Shown piece by piece: positions 8,954-17,576 of a stretch of 64,000 nucleotides of DNA. This DNA comes from Paraburkholderia sp. PGU19 (lineage in GTDB: Bacteria > Pseudomonadota > Gammaproteobacteria > Burkholderiales > Burkholderiaceae): positions 2,170,001 through 2,234,000 of the forward strand of contig NZ_AP023180.1 of assembly GCF_013426915.1 (NCBI RefSeq). Direction: 5' to 3'. The notes below the pieces were generated by a model that made no database searches, was not told the DNA's origin, and worked only from the letters and a program-made list of their open reading frames with translations. The first letter of the stretch is position 1. Each line of letters opens with the position of its first letter. The translations under genes and the position numbers were made by a program.

Positions 8954-9805
8954 TCAGTCTCCTTCGAACACGGGACGCGACTTCGCCGCGAACGCGCGAT
9001 ACGCACGCTCGAAATCGCGCGTCGTCATGCAGATGGCCTGTGCCTGCGCTTCGGATTCGATCGCTTCGTCGATGCTCATACTCCATTCCTGGTGCAGCAT
9101 CTTCTTCGTGACGCCGTGCGCGAACGTCGGGCCGGCGGCGAGATCGGCGGCGAGTTTCGATGCTTCGTCGAGCAGCGCTTCCGGCGCGCACAGGCGGTTG
9201 TAGAAGCCCCACGCGTAGCCTTCTTCGCCGCTCGCGGAGCGCCCCGTATACAGCAGTTCGGATGCGCGCCCCTGGCCGATGATGCGCGGCAGGATCGAGC
9301 ACGCGCCCATGTCGCAACCGGCAAGGCCCACACGCGTGAACAGAAACGCGAGCTTGCTGCGCACGGTGCCGAGGCGCATGTCGGAGGCCATCGCGAGAAT
9401 CGCGCCCGCGCCTGCGCACACGCCGTCGACGGCCGCGATGACCGGTTGCGGACAATGCCGCATCGCTTTCACGAGATCGCCGGTCATGCGCGTGAAGAGC
9501 AGCAGTTCGGGCATCGGCAGATCGATCAGCGGCGCGATGATGTCGTGCACGTCGCCGCCCGAGCAGAAGTTGTCGCCCGCGCCGTGCATCACGACGACCT
9601 TCACGTCGGTTGCATAGGCGAGTTGCCGGAACAGATCGCGCAACTCCGCGTACGATTCGAACGTCAGCGGGTTCTTGCGCTCGGGGCGGTTCAGCATGAT
9701 CGTCGCGACGCCCGCGTTGACGGACCAGCCAAAGTGCTGCGCCTCATACGCGGCGAGCGCGATGCGATTGCCGGCCAGCAGGGCTTCGGCAGCGGAACGG
9801 GTCAT
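8954..9805 (-). CDS. Enoyl-CoA hydratase/isomerase family protein
   Basis: 283 residues, crotonase fold. Oxyanion-hole segments are visible in [21 protein letters not shown] and the second in [25 protein letters not shown]. The C-terminal region has the usual helical cap. It probably hydrates, isomerises or opens the alicyclic ring thioester made by the monooxygenase/reductase, in the manner of beta-oxidation. The gene is the fourth from the promoter, 30 bases after the MarR gene and two bases before the acyl-CoA dehydrogenase start. The exact reaction within the family cannot be assigned from sequence. Confidence 0.9.
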   Translation of the reverse strand: MTRSAAEALLAGNRIALAAYEAQHFGWSVNAGVATIMLNRPERKNPLTFESYAELRDLFRQLAYATDVKVVVMHGAGDNFCSGGDVHDIIAPLIDLPMPELLLFTRMTGDLVKAMRHCPQPVIAAVDGVCAGAGAILAMASDMRLGTVRSKLAFLFTRVGLAGCDMGACSILPRIIGQGRASELLYTGRSASGEEGYAWGFYNRLCAPEALLDEASKLAADLAAGPTFAHGVTKKMLHQEWSMSIDEAIESEAQAQAICMTTRDFERAYRAFAAKSRPVFEGD

Positions 9806-9835
9806 CGTTGTCTCCTCTTTTGCGGATGTCGCGCG

Positions 9836-10393
9836 TCAGCTCTTGATCGTGTTCAGCAGATGCTGCTTGAGCTTGCCGAGCTTCTGATGCGTGTGCGATT
9901 TCTCATCAAGATCGAGGCCGCCGAACATTTCGACGACCCATTGCTCGTGCGCGACGGCCATTTTGTCGAACAGCGCGCGGCCTTCAGGCGTGAGACGCAC
10001 GCTGATCGAACGGCGGTCGTTCGGATCGGTGTCGCGCGCGACGAGCCCTTCTTTTTCCAGTTGATCTGTAATTCCGGTGATATTGCCGCCCGTCACCATC
10101 AACCTCCGCGACAGTTCCGTCATCTTCAGGCCTTCGGGATGACGCTCCAGTTGCGCCATCAGATCGAAGCGCGGCAGCGTCGTGTCGAACTCGTTGCGCA
10201 GACGCTTGCGCAATTCCGCTTGCACGAGGTTGGTCGTCGTCAGCATGCGCAGCCACAGGCGCAAACCCATGTGGCTATCCGCGCCCGTGCTCATTTCCAT
10301 GTCCACGACGTTCTCCGCGGGTTTCGCAATGCCTTTGCGCGCCAGTTTGGTTTCGGCGGTGTCAGTGGTCTTCTTCTTTGCAATGTTGCTCAT
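9836..10393 (-). CDS. MarR-family transcriptional regulator of the anthranilate-CoA operon
   Basis: 185 residues from ATG at 10393, which overlaps the SDR stop by ATGA. It is a winged-helix MarR protein: helix-turn-helix in MTELSRRLMVTGGNITGITDQLEKEGLVAR, and wing in RDTDPNDRRSISVRLTPEGRALFD, where the Asp-x-Arg-Arg wing motif is clear. The ~45-residue basic and flexible N-terminal extension is longer than usual. Being inside the operon suggests autoregulation: it may repress the promoter at 13572-13600 until an aryl-CoA thioester binds, as known for MarR proteins of CoA-dependent aromatic pathways. The ligand is inferred. Confidence 0.9.
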   Translation of the reverse strand: MSNIAKKKTTDTAETKLARKGIAKPAENVVDMEMSTGADSHMGLRLWLRMLTTTNLVQAELRKRLRNEFDTTLPRFDLMAQLERHPEGLKMTELSRRLMVTGGNITGITDQLEKEGLVARDTDPNDRRSISVRLTPEGRALFDKMAVAHEQWVVEMFGGLDLDEKSHTHQKLGKLKQHLLNTIKS

Positions 10394-11169
10394 GTGACTT
10401 CTCCGCCTGAAACGGAAACAGATTGACCTGTGATGGATTCGGAGCCGGGCATGCACAGCCACAGCACGGCATTCGCGACTTCGGCGGGCGCGACGAAGCG
10501 GCGCTGCGGGTTGTTGCGCACGAGAATGCCGCGTGTTTCCTGTTCGCTGCGTGAAGTCTTCGCGGTGATCTGGTCGAGCGACGCGCGCAGCAGTTCCGTT
10601 TCCGTATAGCCGGGACAGACGGCGTTGACGGTGACGCCTTTCGTCGCGACTTCGAGCGCGAGCGAGCGCGTGAGGCCGATCACGCCATGCTTGGCCGCGC
10701 AGTAAGCGGCGACGTACGCGTAACCGATCTGTCCTGCCGTGCTCGCGACGTTGACGATGCGGCCAAAGCCGCGATCGAGCATCGAAGGCAACACGGCGCG
10801 CGTGCAGAGAAACACGCCCGTCAGGTTGACGTCGAGCATGCGTTGCCACAGCGCCGTATCCGTGTGCGCGAAGGGTGCGGCTTGCGCCTGGCCGGCGTTG
10901 TTGACGAGCACATCGACAGCGCCCGCAATCGACGATGCTTCAGAAAACGCCTTGTTTACAGCGGTTTCGTCGCACACGTCGACGCTGATGCAGGCCGCGA
11001 TCTCGCCATACGCGCTCAAGGTTTCGCGCTGCGCGGCAAGACGTTGCGCGTCGCGGCCCATCAGCGTGACGCGCGCGCCAGCGCGAACCAGCGCTTCTGC
11101 CGTCGCCGCGCCGATGCCGCTGCCGCCGCCCGTCACGACAGCGTGCTTTCCCGCAAGGGTGCTGTTCAT
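10390..11169 (-). CDS. SDR-family 3-hydroxyacyl-CoA / alicyclic alcohol dehydrogenase
   Basis: 259 residues from ATG at 11169, which shares one base with the stop of the monooxygenase gene (TGATG). It is a classical SDR: cofactor loop TGGGSGIGAATA, NNAG motif in VLVNNAGQAQ, catalytic Ser in NVASTAGQIG, Tyr/Lys in YVAAYCAAKHG, and a C-terminal SVSGG end. It likely oxidises a hydroxyl or reduces a keto group on the ring-derived CoA thioester (a 3-hydroxyacyl-CoA dehydrogenase-like step). It is translationally coupled to both neighbours, so its place in the same pathway is secure even though its exact step is not. Confidence 0.9.
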   Translation of the reverse strand: MNSTLAGKHAVVTGGGSGIGAATAEALVRAGARVTLMGRDAQRLAAQRETLSAYGEIAACISVDVCDETAVNKAFSEASSIAGAVDVLVNNAGQAQAAPFAHTDTALWQRMLDVNLTGVFLCTRAVLPSMLDRGFGRIVNVASTAGQIGYAYVAAYCAAKHGVIGLTRSLALEVATKGVTVNAVCPGYTETELLRASLDQITAKTSRSEQETRGILVRNNPQRRFVAPAEVANAVLWLCMPGSESITGQSVSVSGGEVT

Positions 11170-13541
11170 CAAACCGTTCCTTCCGCGCGTTGCGCGCGTT
11201 CGATCGGTGAAAGCCGCGCATTCTCGGCGGCCTGCGCACGCTCGCGTTCGTAATTGCGTTCGAGCTGCGACTTGGCCGCCGTGTATTGCTTCGGCCAGTT
11301 GACGTCGAAGTAGCCGATCTTCGCTGCTTCGTTCAGCGTCCACGACGGATTCGCCAGATGCGGACGCGCGACCGCGCACAAGTCCGCTCGGCCTGCTGCG
11401 ATGATGCTGTTCACGTGATCCGCCTCGGAGATCGCGCCGACTGCGATCGTCGCGATGCCCGCCTCGTTGCGGATGCGATCGGCGAACGGCGTCTGGAACA
11501 TACGTCCAAATACTGGCTTTTCTTCCTTGCTGACCTGACCCGACGACACGTCGATCATGTCCGCGCCCGCCGCCTTGAACGCGCGTGCGATCTCGACGGC
11601 GTCGTCGGGTGTCGTGCCACCGTCGACCCAGTCGTGCGCGGAGATGCGCACCGACATCGGCTTGTCCTGCGGCCACACCTTGCGCATCGCGGCGAACACT
11701 TCAAGCGGATAGCGCAGGCGATTCGCAAGCGAGCCACCGTATTCGTCGGTGCGATGATTGGTGAGCGGCGAGAGAAAACTCGACAGGAAATAGCCGTGCG
11801 CGCAGTGCAGTTCGAGCCAGTCGAAGCCCGCTTCAGCGGCCATTTCCGTTGCGCGCACGAATTGCGTTTCGATCTCGCGCAACTCTGCATGCGTCGCTTC
11901 GCGCGACCATTGGCTCACGCCGGCCAGGTATTGCTGCGGCGATGCCGACACCAACGGCCAGTTGTCATCGGGCAAGGGCTGATCGATGCCTTCCCAACTG
12001 ACGCGCGTCGAAGCCTTCGCGCCCGCGTGACCGAGCTGCATGCCGATCTTCGCATCGGATTGCCCGTGCACGAACTGCACGATGCGGCGCCACGCGGCGA
12101 GATGCTCGGGCGCGTACATGCCGGGGCATCCCGGCGTGATGCGCGCCTCGGGCGACACGCACGTCATCTCGGTCATCACGAGCGCCGCGCCACCCATGGC
12201 GCGCGCGCCGAGATGCATCAGGTGATAGTCGCCAGCGATGCCGTCGACGGCTGAATACTGCGCCATCGGCGAGACGACGACACGGTTCTTCAATGTCACG
12301 CCGCGCAGTTTGAACGGCGTGAACATGGGCGGGACGGAGTGCTTTTCCGGCGCGCGTTCGATGCCCGCGCGCGCCGCCAGCCAGTCTTCGAATGACGAGA
12401 GATAGCCGGCATCGCGCTCGCGCAGGTTCTCGTGCGAAATGCGCTGCGAGCGCGTCAGCAGTGAATACGCGAACTGCTCCGGCTCGAAAGCGGTGTAACG
12501 GTCGACATGTTCGAACCATTCCGTCGAATTGCGCGCGGCGTTCTGGATGCGCAGCACGTCTACGCTGCGCACTTCCGTGTAGTGCGCGAGTGCGGCGGCG
12601 AGATCGTGCGGATGCGCGTCGATGCTGTTCGCGAGTTCGATCGCGTCTTCGAGTGCGAGCTTGGTGCCGGAGCCGATCGAAAAATGCGCGGTGTGCGCGG
12701 CGTCGCCCATCAGCACGACGGGTATGCGTTTGCCGTCGGCGCCTGTTTTCCAGTGCGCCCATTCGCGATTGACGACACGCGGAAAGCGGATCCATTGCGA
12801 CGAGCCGCGCAGATGGCTCGCGTTCGACATCAGCGGATGGCCGTCGAGGTACTTCGCAAAGAGCCGCTCGCAGAACGCGATGCTGTCTTCCTTGCTCATT
12901 TCGTCGAGTCCGGCCGCGCGCCACACGCGCTCAGGCGTTTCGACGATGAACGTCGACGTCTGGTCGTCGAAGCGGTACGCATGCGCCTGGAACCAGCCCC
13001 ATTCGGTTTTTTCGAAGGCGAACGTGAAGGCGTCGAAGAGCTTGTTCGTGCCGAGCCACACGAAGCGACAGTCGCGCATGTCGATGTCGGGTTGATAGGT
13101 CGACGCGTATTTCTGGCGGATGGCGCTGTTCAGGCCGTCGCTGGCGATGATGAGGTCGGCGTCGTAGTCGTCGTCGTTCGTGACCTGGGTTTCGAAGACC
13201 AGCTTTACGCCGAGTTCTTCGCAACGCGCCTGCAGGATGTTCAGCAGGCGCTTGCGGCCGATACCGCAAAAGCCATGCCCCGAGGAGCGTACTTTCGCGC
13301 CGCGAAAGTTGATTTCGATGTCGTCCCAGTGGTTGAACGCGTCGAGGATCATCTCGGCGCTTTTGGCGTCGGCGGCGCGCAGATTGCCCAAGGTCTGGTC
13401 GGAGAACACGACGCCCCAGCCGAAGGTGTCGTACGGCCGGTTGCGCTCGACGATGACCACTTCGTGCGCCGGATGCCGGTGCTTCATCAACAACCCGAAA
13501 TACAGCCCAGCCGGGCCGCCGCCGATACAGACAATGCGCAT
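11169..13541 (-). CDS. 2-aminobenzoyl-CoA monooxygenase/reductase (FMO-OYE fusion)
   Basis: 790 residues, first gene of the operon. Residues ~1-400 are a PHBH-like flavin monooxygenase: [12 protein letters not shown] dinucleotide fold at the N-terminus, and [22 protein letters not shown] for FAD ribose binding. Residues ~410-760 are an old-yellow-enzyme domain ([41 protein letters not shown]). This fusion is the hallmark of 2-aminobenzoyl-CoA monooxygenase/reductase described in Azoarcus evansii, which hydroxylates and then reduces the ring of 2-aminobenzoyl-CoA with O2 and NADH. The family is also annotated as salicylyl-CoA 5-hydroxylase, so salicylate is the main alternative. The neighbouring ligase and RidA favour anthranilate. 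Confidence 0.9.
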   Translation of the reverse strand: MRIVCIGGGPAGLYFGLLMKHRHPAHEVVIVERNRPYDTFGWGVVFSDQTLGNLRAADAKSAEMILDAFNHWDDIEINFRGAKVRSSGHGFCGIGRKRLLNILQARCEELGVKLVFETQVTNDDDYDADLIIASDGLNSAIRQKYASTYQPDIDMRDCRFVWLGTNKLFDAFTFAFEKTEWGWFQAHAYRFDDQTSTFIVETPERVWRAAGLDEMSKEDSIAFCERLFAKYLDGHPLMSNASHLRGSSQWIRFPRVVNREWAHWKTGADGKRIPVVLMGDAAHTAHFSIGSGTKLALEDAIELANSIDAHPHDLAAALAHYTEVRSVDVLRIQNAARNSTEWFEHVDRYTAFEPEQFAYSLLTRSQRISHENLRERDAGYLSSFEDWLAARAGIERAPEKHSVPPMFTPFKLRGVTLKNRVVVSPMAQYSAVDGIAGDYHLMHLGARAMGGAALVMTEMTCVSPEARITPGCPGMYAPEHLAAWRRIVQFVHGQSDAKIGMQLGHAGAKASTRVSWEGIDQPLPDDNWPLVSASPQQYLAGVSQWSREATHAELREIETQFVRATEMAAEAGFDWLELHCAHGYFLSSFLSPLTNHRTDEYGGSLANRLRYPLEVFAAMRKVWPQDKPMSVRISAHDWVDGGTTPDDAVEIARAFKAAGADMIDVSSGQVSKEEKPVFGRMFQTPFADRIRNEAGIATIAVGAISEADHVNSIIAAGRADLCAVARPHLANPSWTLNEAAKIGYFDVNWPKQYTAAKSQLERNYERERAQAAENARLSPIERAQRAEGTV

Positions 13542-13571
13542 GCTGGTTCCCCAACGTGTGTGCTCGGCTTT

Positions 13572-13600
13572 ACTTTAGGTTTTGATAGTTTAAGTGTCAA
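13572..13600 (-). promoter_or_regulatory. Sigma-70-type promoter overlapped by a TTGA...TCAA palindrome
   Basis: Reading leftward, -35 TTGACA (13600-13595) and -10 TAAAGT (13577-13572) are separated by 17 bases, a near-ideal spacing, about 30 bases upstream of the monooxygenase ATG at 13541. The -35 box sits inside an inverted repeat, TTGA-N11-TCAA (13582-13600), which would let a bound MarR protein block RNA polymerase. Confidence 0.6.
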
Positions 13601-13792
13601 GTAAATTTCGGCGGGAAGGTGGAGTGAGATTTTGTTGTGAAAATACGAATGAATCGCATTTGATAGATAGAGTAAGAAACGGGGCTCGCCTGATCGAGAG
13701 TCGCCACCAGTCGGCGCGAGCGCCAACTACGCACGAAAAACATGCTGTAGCGCGGTGACTATCAAATCTACTAAACGGTCAAATCTCGTTGC

Positions 13793-13811
13793 AAATGCGA
13801 ATCGTTGTCAT
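13793..13811 (+). promoter_or_regulatory. Candidate Fur box upstream of TonB receptor
   Basis: The segment beginning at 13796, TGCGAATCGTTGTCA, is a degenerate 7-1-7 Fur-type inverted repeat (TGCGAAT / GTTGTCA around a central C), followed by a second ATTACCATT-like half. It lies about 70 bases upstream of the receptor start at 13880, the expected place for iron repression. The match is imperfect, so confidence is low. Confidence 0.35.
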
Positions 13812-13879
13812 TACCATTCACACGAAATTTCGCCACCGTTTGCACCAGGTGTTTCGCAACCCGCCTGCCATAACAACGA

Positions 13880-16060
13880 ATGAAGATTCTGAAGTCTGAC
13901 CACCACGCGCTTTCTATTCACCGTCTTTCCCGTTACCAGTCCGTTCTCGGCGCGGCGCTGCTCATCAGCGTCGGGCTTGCGCTATCGACTGCACCGTCGC
14001 GCGCTCACGCGCAGGACGCCGTCGCCGCAGACGCGACGCTTCCAACCGTCAGCGTAAAAGCGTCGGCTGATAACGATGGGGCGCAGGCCGACAAGATCAG
14101 TGCTGGCGCGCTCGGCACGCTCAAGCAGGTCGACACGCCGTTTTCGACGCACGTCGTGACAAGCGAAGAGGCGCAGGATCTGTTCGCGAACACGGCCAAC
14201 GACCTGTTCCAGTACGACCCGGCCGTGTCGATCACGAGCACCAACGCCATCGGCGAAAACTCGATGTTCAACGTGCGAGGCCTGCCGATCGACACGCTCA
14301 ACAGCATCAAGGTCGATGGTCAGAGCTTCCCCTCGTGGGACACTGATCTCGCACTCGAGCCGTTCGAGCAGGTGGAACTGCTGAAAGGGCTATCCGGCTT
14401 CATGTACGGATTTGGCTCGCCGGGCGGTATCGTCAATTACGTACTGAAGCGTCCGACCGATACGCCGTATCGCAGCTTCTCGGTGGGCTATCAGTCGGCG
14501 GGTGTGTTCAGCGAAAAACTCGACGTCGGCGGCCGCTTCGGCAAGGACGACCGGTTCGGCTACCGCTTCAACCTCGTCAACGAAGAAGGCAATACGGCCG
14601 AGGCAAATGGTCATCTGCGACGCCAGGTGGCGTCAGCGGCGCTGGACTTCCGCATTACGCCGGACCTGACCTGGACGGTGGACGCGTTCTACACGAAACG
14701 CAAGCAGGAAGGCACGATCTTCGGCCTGATGTTCGGCTCGGACGCGGGCGGCATTCCTGACGCGAGCAAGGTGACGCACAATCTGTCGCAGCCGCAGAAC
14801 TACTACCAGGTTGAAATGGCGTCGTTCGGAACCGGTCTCGACTATCGGCTCTCCGAGAACTGGCACGCGAGCGTGAAGTACCGCTTCGCGAAGGAAAACC
14901 GCACGAACTCGGACAGTCTGCTGTACGTGTACAACACGGCGGGCGACTACTCCAACACGCTGTATGCGGCGATGACGCGATACTTCTACCAGAACGTCGA
15001 CGCGATGGTGGAAGGCAAGTTCAACACGGGCAGCATCAAGCACAATGTCGTCTTCGGTGCGGGATATCAATCGCAGGTCACCGAGTACGACAATAGCGAA
15101 GGCTGGAACGACGGGTACAGCCTCGGCGTCGGCAACATCTATAGCAGCACGTTCCTGACCAATGCCGACGTGCATATCGGCGAGAACCTCTACAAACAGT
15201 CCCGCACGACTCAGGCCGCTATCTACGCGAGCGACACCGTGCAGTTCACGCCGCGCATTTCGGCGTTGCTCGGCTTGCGGTACACGCAGTTCCATCAGTT
15301 CACGTACGATCCGACGGGCGCAACTACCGCGAATTACAGCGCGTCTCCCGTCACGCCGACTGTGGCGCTGATGTACAAGACGGACCCGTATTCGACGCTG
15401 TATGTCAGCTATGTCCAGTCGCTGGAGCAAGGCGGTTCGGCTGCGAACACCAACCTCAACTACCCGGCGACGTTTGGTCCGCTGCGCAGCAAGCAGTACG
15501 AAGTGGGCTTTAAGACGGATCGCAGCAAGTGGGGCGCGAATCTGGCGCTGTTCCGCGTAGACCAGGGCTACTACTACACCAACTCGGCCAACATCTTCGT
15601 GCAGGACGGCACCAAGCGTTATACGGGCGTCGATGCGAGCGGCTGGCTTCAGCTTGCCAGCGACTGGCGCGTGATGGGTGGCGTGATGTGGCTCGATACC
15701 AAGGCCGTCGATATCGACGATCCGACCATCGAGGGCAAGCGCGTCTACGGGGCGCCGCGATGGACGGTGACGGGCCGTGTCGAATACAACCCGTCGTACA
15801 TGCGTCGCCTTACGCTGGCGTTCGGTGGCCGCTACGTCAGTGATATGGCCGTGGATGCTGCCAACACGCAATTCGTACCGGCATATACGGTGTTCGATCT
15901 GAGCGGCAAGTATGAAACGCGTATTGCGGGGAAAGAGGTGACGTTCCGCGCGGGTATCAACAACCTCTTGAATCGCCGTTACTGGACGACCGCGTGGGGC
16001 TACTACGTCAGCCCGTCCGCGACGCGTACGGCAGTGGCTAGCGCAACAATGCAATTCTAA
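13880..16060 (+). CDS. TonB-dependent siderophore receptor (no signalling domain)
   Basis: 726 residues. Signal peptide (~1-44, ending AHA), then a plug domain (ADKISAGALGTLKQVDTPFSTHVVTSEEAQDL ... VEQVELLKGLSGFMYGFGSPGGIVNYVLKRP), then a 22-strand-type barrel ending in Phe (SATMQF), the BAM recognition signal. There is no N-terminal STN signalling domain, unlike the second receptor at 17577-20074. It would import a ferric siderophore across the outer membrane using TonB energy. No siderophore biosynthesis genes are adjacent, so the ligand could be a xenosiderophore. The full-length frame is intact, which makes it the functional receptor of this locus. Confidence 0.93.
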   Translation: MKILKSDHHALSIHRLSRYQSVLGAALLISVGLALSTAPSRAHAQDAVAADATLPTVSVKASADNDGAQADKISAGALGTLKQVDTPFSTHVVTSEEAQDLFANTANDLFQYDPAVSITSTNAIGENSMFNVRGLPIDTLNSIKVDGQSFPSWDTDLALEPFEQVELLKGLSGFMYGFGSPGGIVNYVLKRPTDTPYRSFSVGYQSAGVFSEKLDVGGRFGKDDRFGYRFNLVNEEGNTAEANGHLRRQVASAALDFRITPDLTWTVDAFYTKRKQEGTIFGLMFGSDAGGIPDASKVTHNLSQPQNYYQVEMASFGTGLDYRLSENWHASVKYRFAKENRTNSDSLLYVYNTAGDYSNTLYAAMTRYFYQNVDAMVEGKFNTGSIKHNVVFGAGYQSQVTEYDNSEGWNDGYSLGVGNIYSSTFLTNADVHIGENLYKQSRTTQAAIYASDTVQFTPRISALLGLRYTQFHQFTYDPTGATTANYSASPVTPTVALMYKTDPYSTLYVSYVQSLEQGGSAANTNLNYPATFGPLRSKQYEVGFKTDRSKWGANLALFRVDQGYYYTNSANIFVQDGTKRYTGVDASGWLQLASDWRVMGGVMWLDTKAVDIDDPTIEGKRVYGAPRWTVTGRVEYNPSYMRRLTLAFGGRYVSDMAVDAANTQFVPAYTVFDLSGKYETRIAGKEVTFRAGINNLLNRRYWTTAWGYYVSPSATRTAVASATMQF

Positions 16061-16489
16061 GCAGAGCGCGGCGATAATCAGCGCAGAGAGGTACGGAAGC
16101 GACGGGCACACTGTGTCGTGTGACTGTCGCTTCTAACACGATGCTTCTGATGCGTCTAACGCATTCGACAGCACCACGCAAATCTATCTTATCCGAAGCT
16201 TCATCCACAAAATGACGCTTCGGATACAGCCGAACGTACGCCATTGATCGTCGCCTCCCGGTGCCAGCTTCAACTCGATGGCCTTCCTTGCAGATAACAG
16301 ATTAGTAATCGAGCGGCCAGATTTTGGTCATCCGCGCTCGACAATAATCTAACCGTCACAACCCTGGTCCCAAGCCTGATGCCAAACGGCAACTTGAATT
16401 CGTCATGAGCGGATAAGGAACCGTTAAGTCTTTTGGACCTAATCTGAGCGTGCATCTTTTGAACCCGCTCATCAAGGAAGGAGAGTTCG
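16061..16489. other. Intergenic region without recognisable gene
   Basis: 429 bases between the TonB receptor and the DUF4148 gene. It is relatively AT-rich, with no convincing coding frame and no tRNA-like fold. The right end carries the AAGGAAGGAGAG ribosome-binding stretch (16476-16487) of the DUF4148 gene, and the rest probably contains its promoter. I see no strong terminator after the receptor. Confidence 0.5.
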
Positions 16490-16789
16490 ATGAAAACCTC
16501 AATCACCATCGCGATGCTGACTGCCGCCCTTTTGGCGCCCGCAATCTCGTATGCGAAGATCGATTCGAATGACAGTACGACGCGTGCCGAAGTCACGGCG
16601 CAGATTGCGCAGGCCGAGAAAGACGGCACGCTGCATCAATCGAAGGTGCACTATCCCGACTACAACGCAAGCGCGTCCACCGCGGCACGGCAATCGGCGA
16701 GCGATTACGGAACGATGCCGTTGAATTATTCGCAATCGGGATCGCCGGCGAAAGGCATGAGCGATAGCACGCTATTCGAACATCATTGA
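16490..16789 (+). CDS. DUF4148-type small secreted protein
   Basis: 99 residues with a clear signal peptide (MKTSITIAMLTAALLAPAISYA, cleavage likely after residue 22) and a short polar mature part: an EVTAQIAQAEKDG motif followed by a Tyr/Ser-rich tail (YPDYNASAS, DYGTMPLNYSQ). This arrangement is the DUF4148 family, abundant in Burkholderia and relatives, of unknown function. The start is well supported by AAGGAAGGAGAG immediately upstream. It is probably periplasmic. It sits alone between two iron-uptake units transcribed in opposite directions; a link to iron is not shown. Confidence 0.8.
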   Translation: MKTSITIAMLTAALLAPAISYAKIDSNDSTTRAEVTAQIAQAEKDGTLHQSKVHYPDYNASASTAARQSASDYGTMPLNYSQSGSPAKGMSDSTLFEHH

Positions 16790-16819
16790 TGAAACAGCGT
16801 GCAGCCGGGTGCTGCATGT

Positions 16820-17560
16820 CTAACGTTTGATGGCCCAGTCTATCGCGGCATCGAACAATTGCTGGCCTGACTGCGAGAGGTTCGAGAAGGAGTCGTTGCT
16901 CATGAAGAACATCACGCGTCGGGCAGGCGCGAGCGTTTCGTAATCCATTGTCGCCCCCGTTTCGTAGGCAAAAATGGCAGCCTTGTCGGGCTGACCATAG
17001 ACGCTCGCGATAATGGATGCGCCGAGGCCCGGCTTGCCCCAACTCATCGCCGCCTGCTTTCCATACACATTGACGACGCCTGCCGGCAAGCCCGCAGCGA
17101 TTGGATGCGGCGCATTCACCAGCCACAGATAACGCTCTTTTTCGGTCTCGCCGAAATCGACATCATGGCGCTTGCCACTCATCGCCAAATCGTCGAGCAG
17201 ATCGTTTTCCCAGGTGACGAGCGGCACGGGTAGCGTGCGCCACCCAGGCAGCACATCCTTCGACGATACCGTCGATGATATGACGATCAGACTCGCGTCG
17301 CGCGCAAGTTCGGGGCGGTAGTCCTGATCGACGAGTTGAACCGAGTAGCCGCGTGCGCCGAGATGCGCGGCAATGCGCTGATCGGTTGCAAGGTTGGGGC
17401 CCTTCAGTTGTACGACCATCACGATACTCTTCTGCTTGTCTTGAGTATTGGCGCGAGCGATGGAAGGTAAGAGCGCGGCAGTCGCGAGACCTAGCAGGGA
17501 AGAGAGCGCGTGGCGTCGCGTGTGATCGATCGTGGCCGTTTGATTGCGTTTCATGGTCAA
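16820..17560 (-). CDS. Exported protein of unknown function with flavodoxin/GATase-like fold, last gene of FecIRA operon
   Basis: 246 residues. An Arg-Arg containing leader (HTRRHALSSLLGLATAALLPSIARA) resembles a Tat or Sec signal peptide. The mature part alternates strands and helices (IVMVVQLKGPNLATDQRIAAHLGARGYSVQLVDQDY..., LIVISSTV, VPLVTWEN, VMFFMSND), suggestive of a Rossmann/class-I glutamine-amidotransferase-like (ThuA-like) fold, but I see no Cys-His-Glu triad. It starts 16 bases after the end of the frameshifted receptor on the same strand, so it belongs to that operon. I do not recognise a named family. A role in ligand handling in the periplasm is only a guess. Confidence 0.7.
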   Translation of the reverse strand: MTMKRNQTATIDHTRRHALSSLLGLATAALLPSIARANTQDKQKSIVMVVQLKGPNLATDQRIAAHLGARGYSVQLVDQDYRPELARDASLIVISSTVSSKDVLPGWRTLPVPLVTWENDLLDDLAMSGKRHDVDFGETEKERYLWLVNAPHPIAAGLPAGVVNVYGKQAAMSWGKPGLGASIIASVYGQPDKAAIFAYETGATMDYETLAPARRVMFFMSNDSFSNLSQSGQQLFDAAIDWAIKR

Positions 17561-17576
17561 CTCCTCGTAGCCGGGG

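Larger units (their letters stand above)
13542..13879. other. Divergent intergenic region between anthranilate-CoA operon and TonB receptor
   Basis: 338 bases, clearly more AT-rich than the flanking genes, with no plausible coding frame. It holds the leftward operon promoter (13572-13600), three copies of TTTGATAG (13581, 13659 and, inverted, ending at 13766), and a candidate Fur site near the right end. The repeats suggest more than one regulator binds here. Confidence 0.6.

Noticed and set aside
7755..9455. Acyl-CoA dehydrogenase reading frame extending to 9455
   Set aside because: The upstream part overlaps the enoyl-CoA hydratase gene in a shadow frame. GTG at 8951 with AGGAGA is the better start.
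8630..10426. A 598-codon open frame on the + strand
   Set aside because: It is antisense to the well-supported acyl-CoA dehydrogenase, enoyl-CoA hydratase and MarR genes, and its composition is shadow-like.
14633..16111. A 492-codon - strand frame
   Set aside because: It is antisense to the intact TonB receptor, which has signal peptide, plug and terminal Phe.
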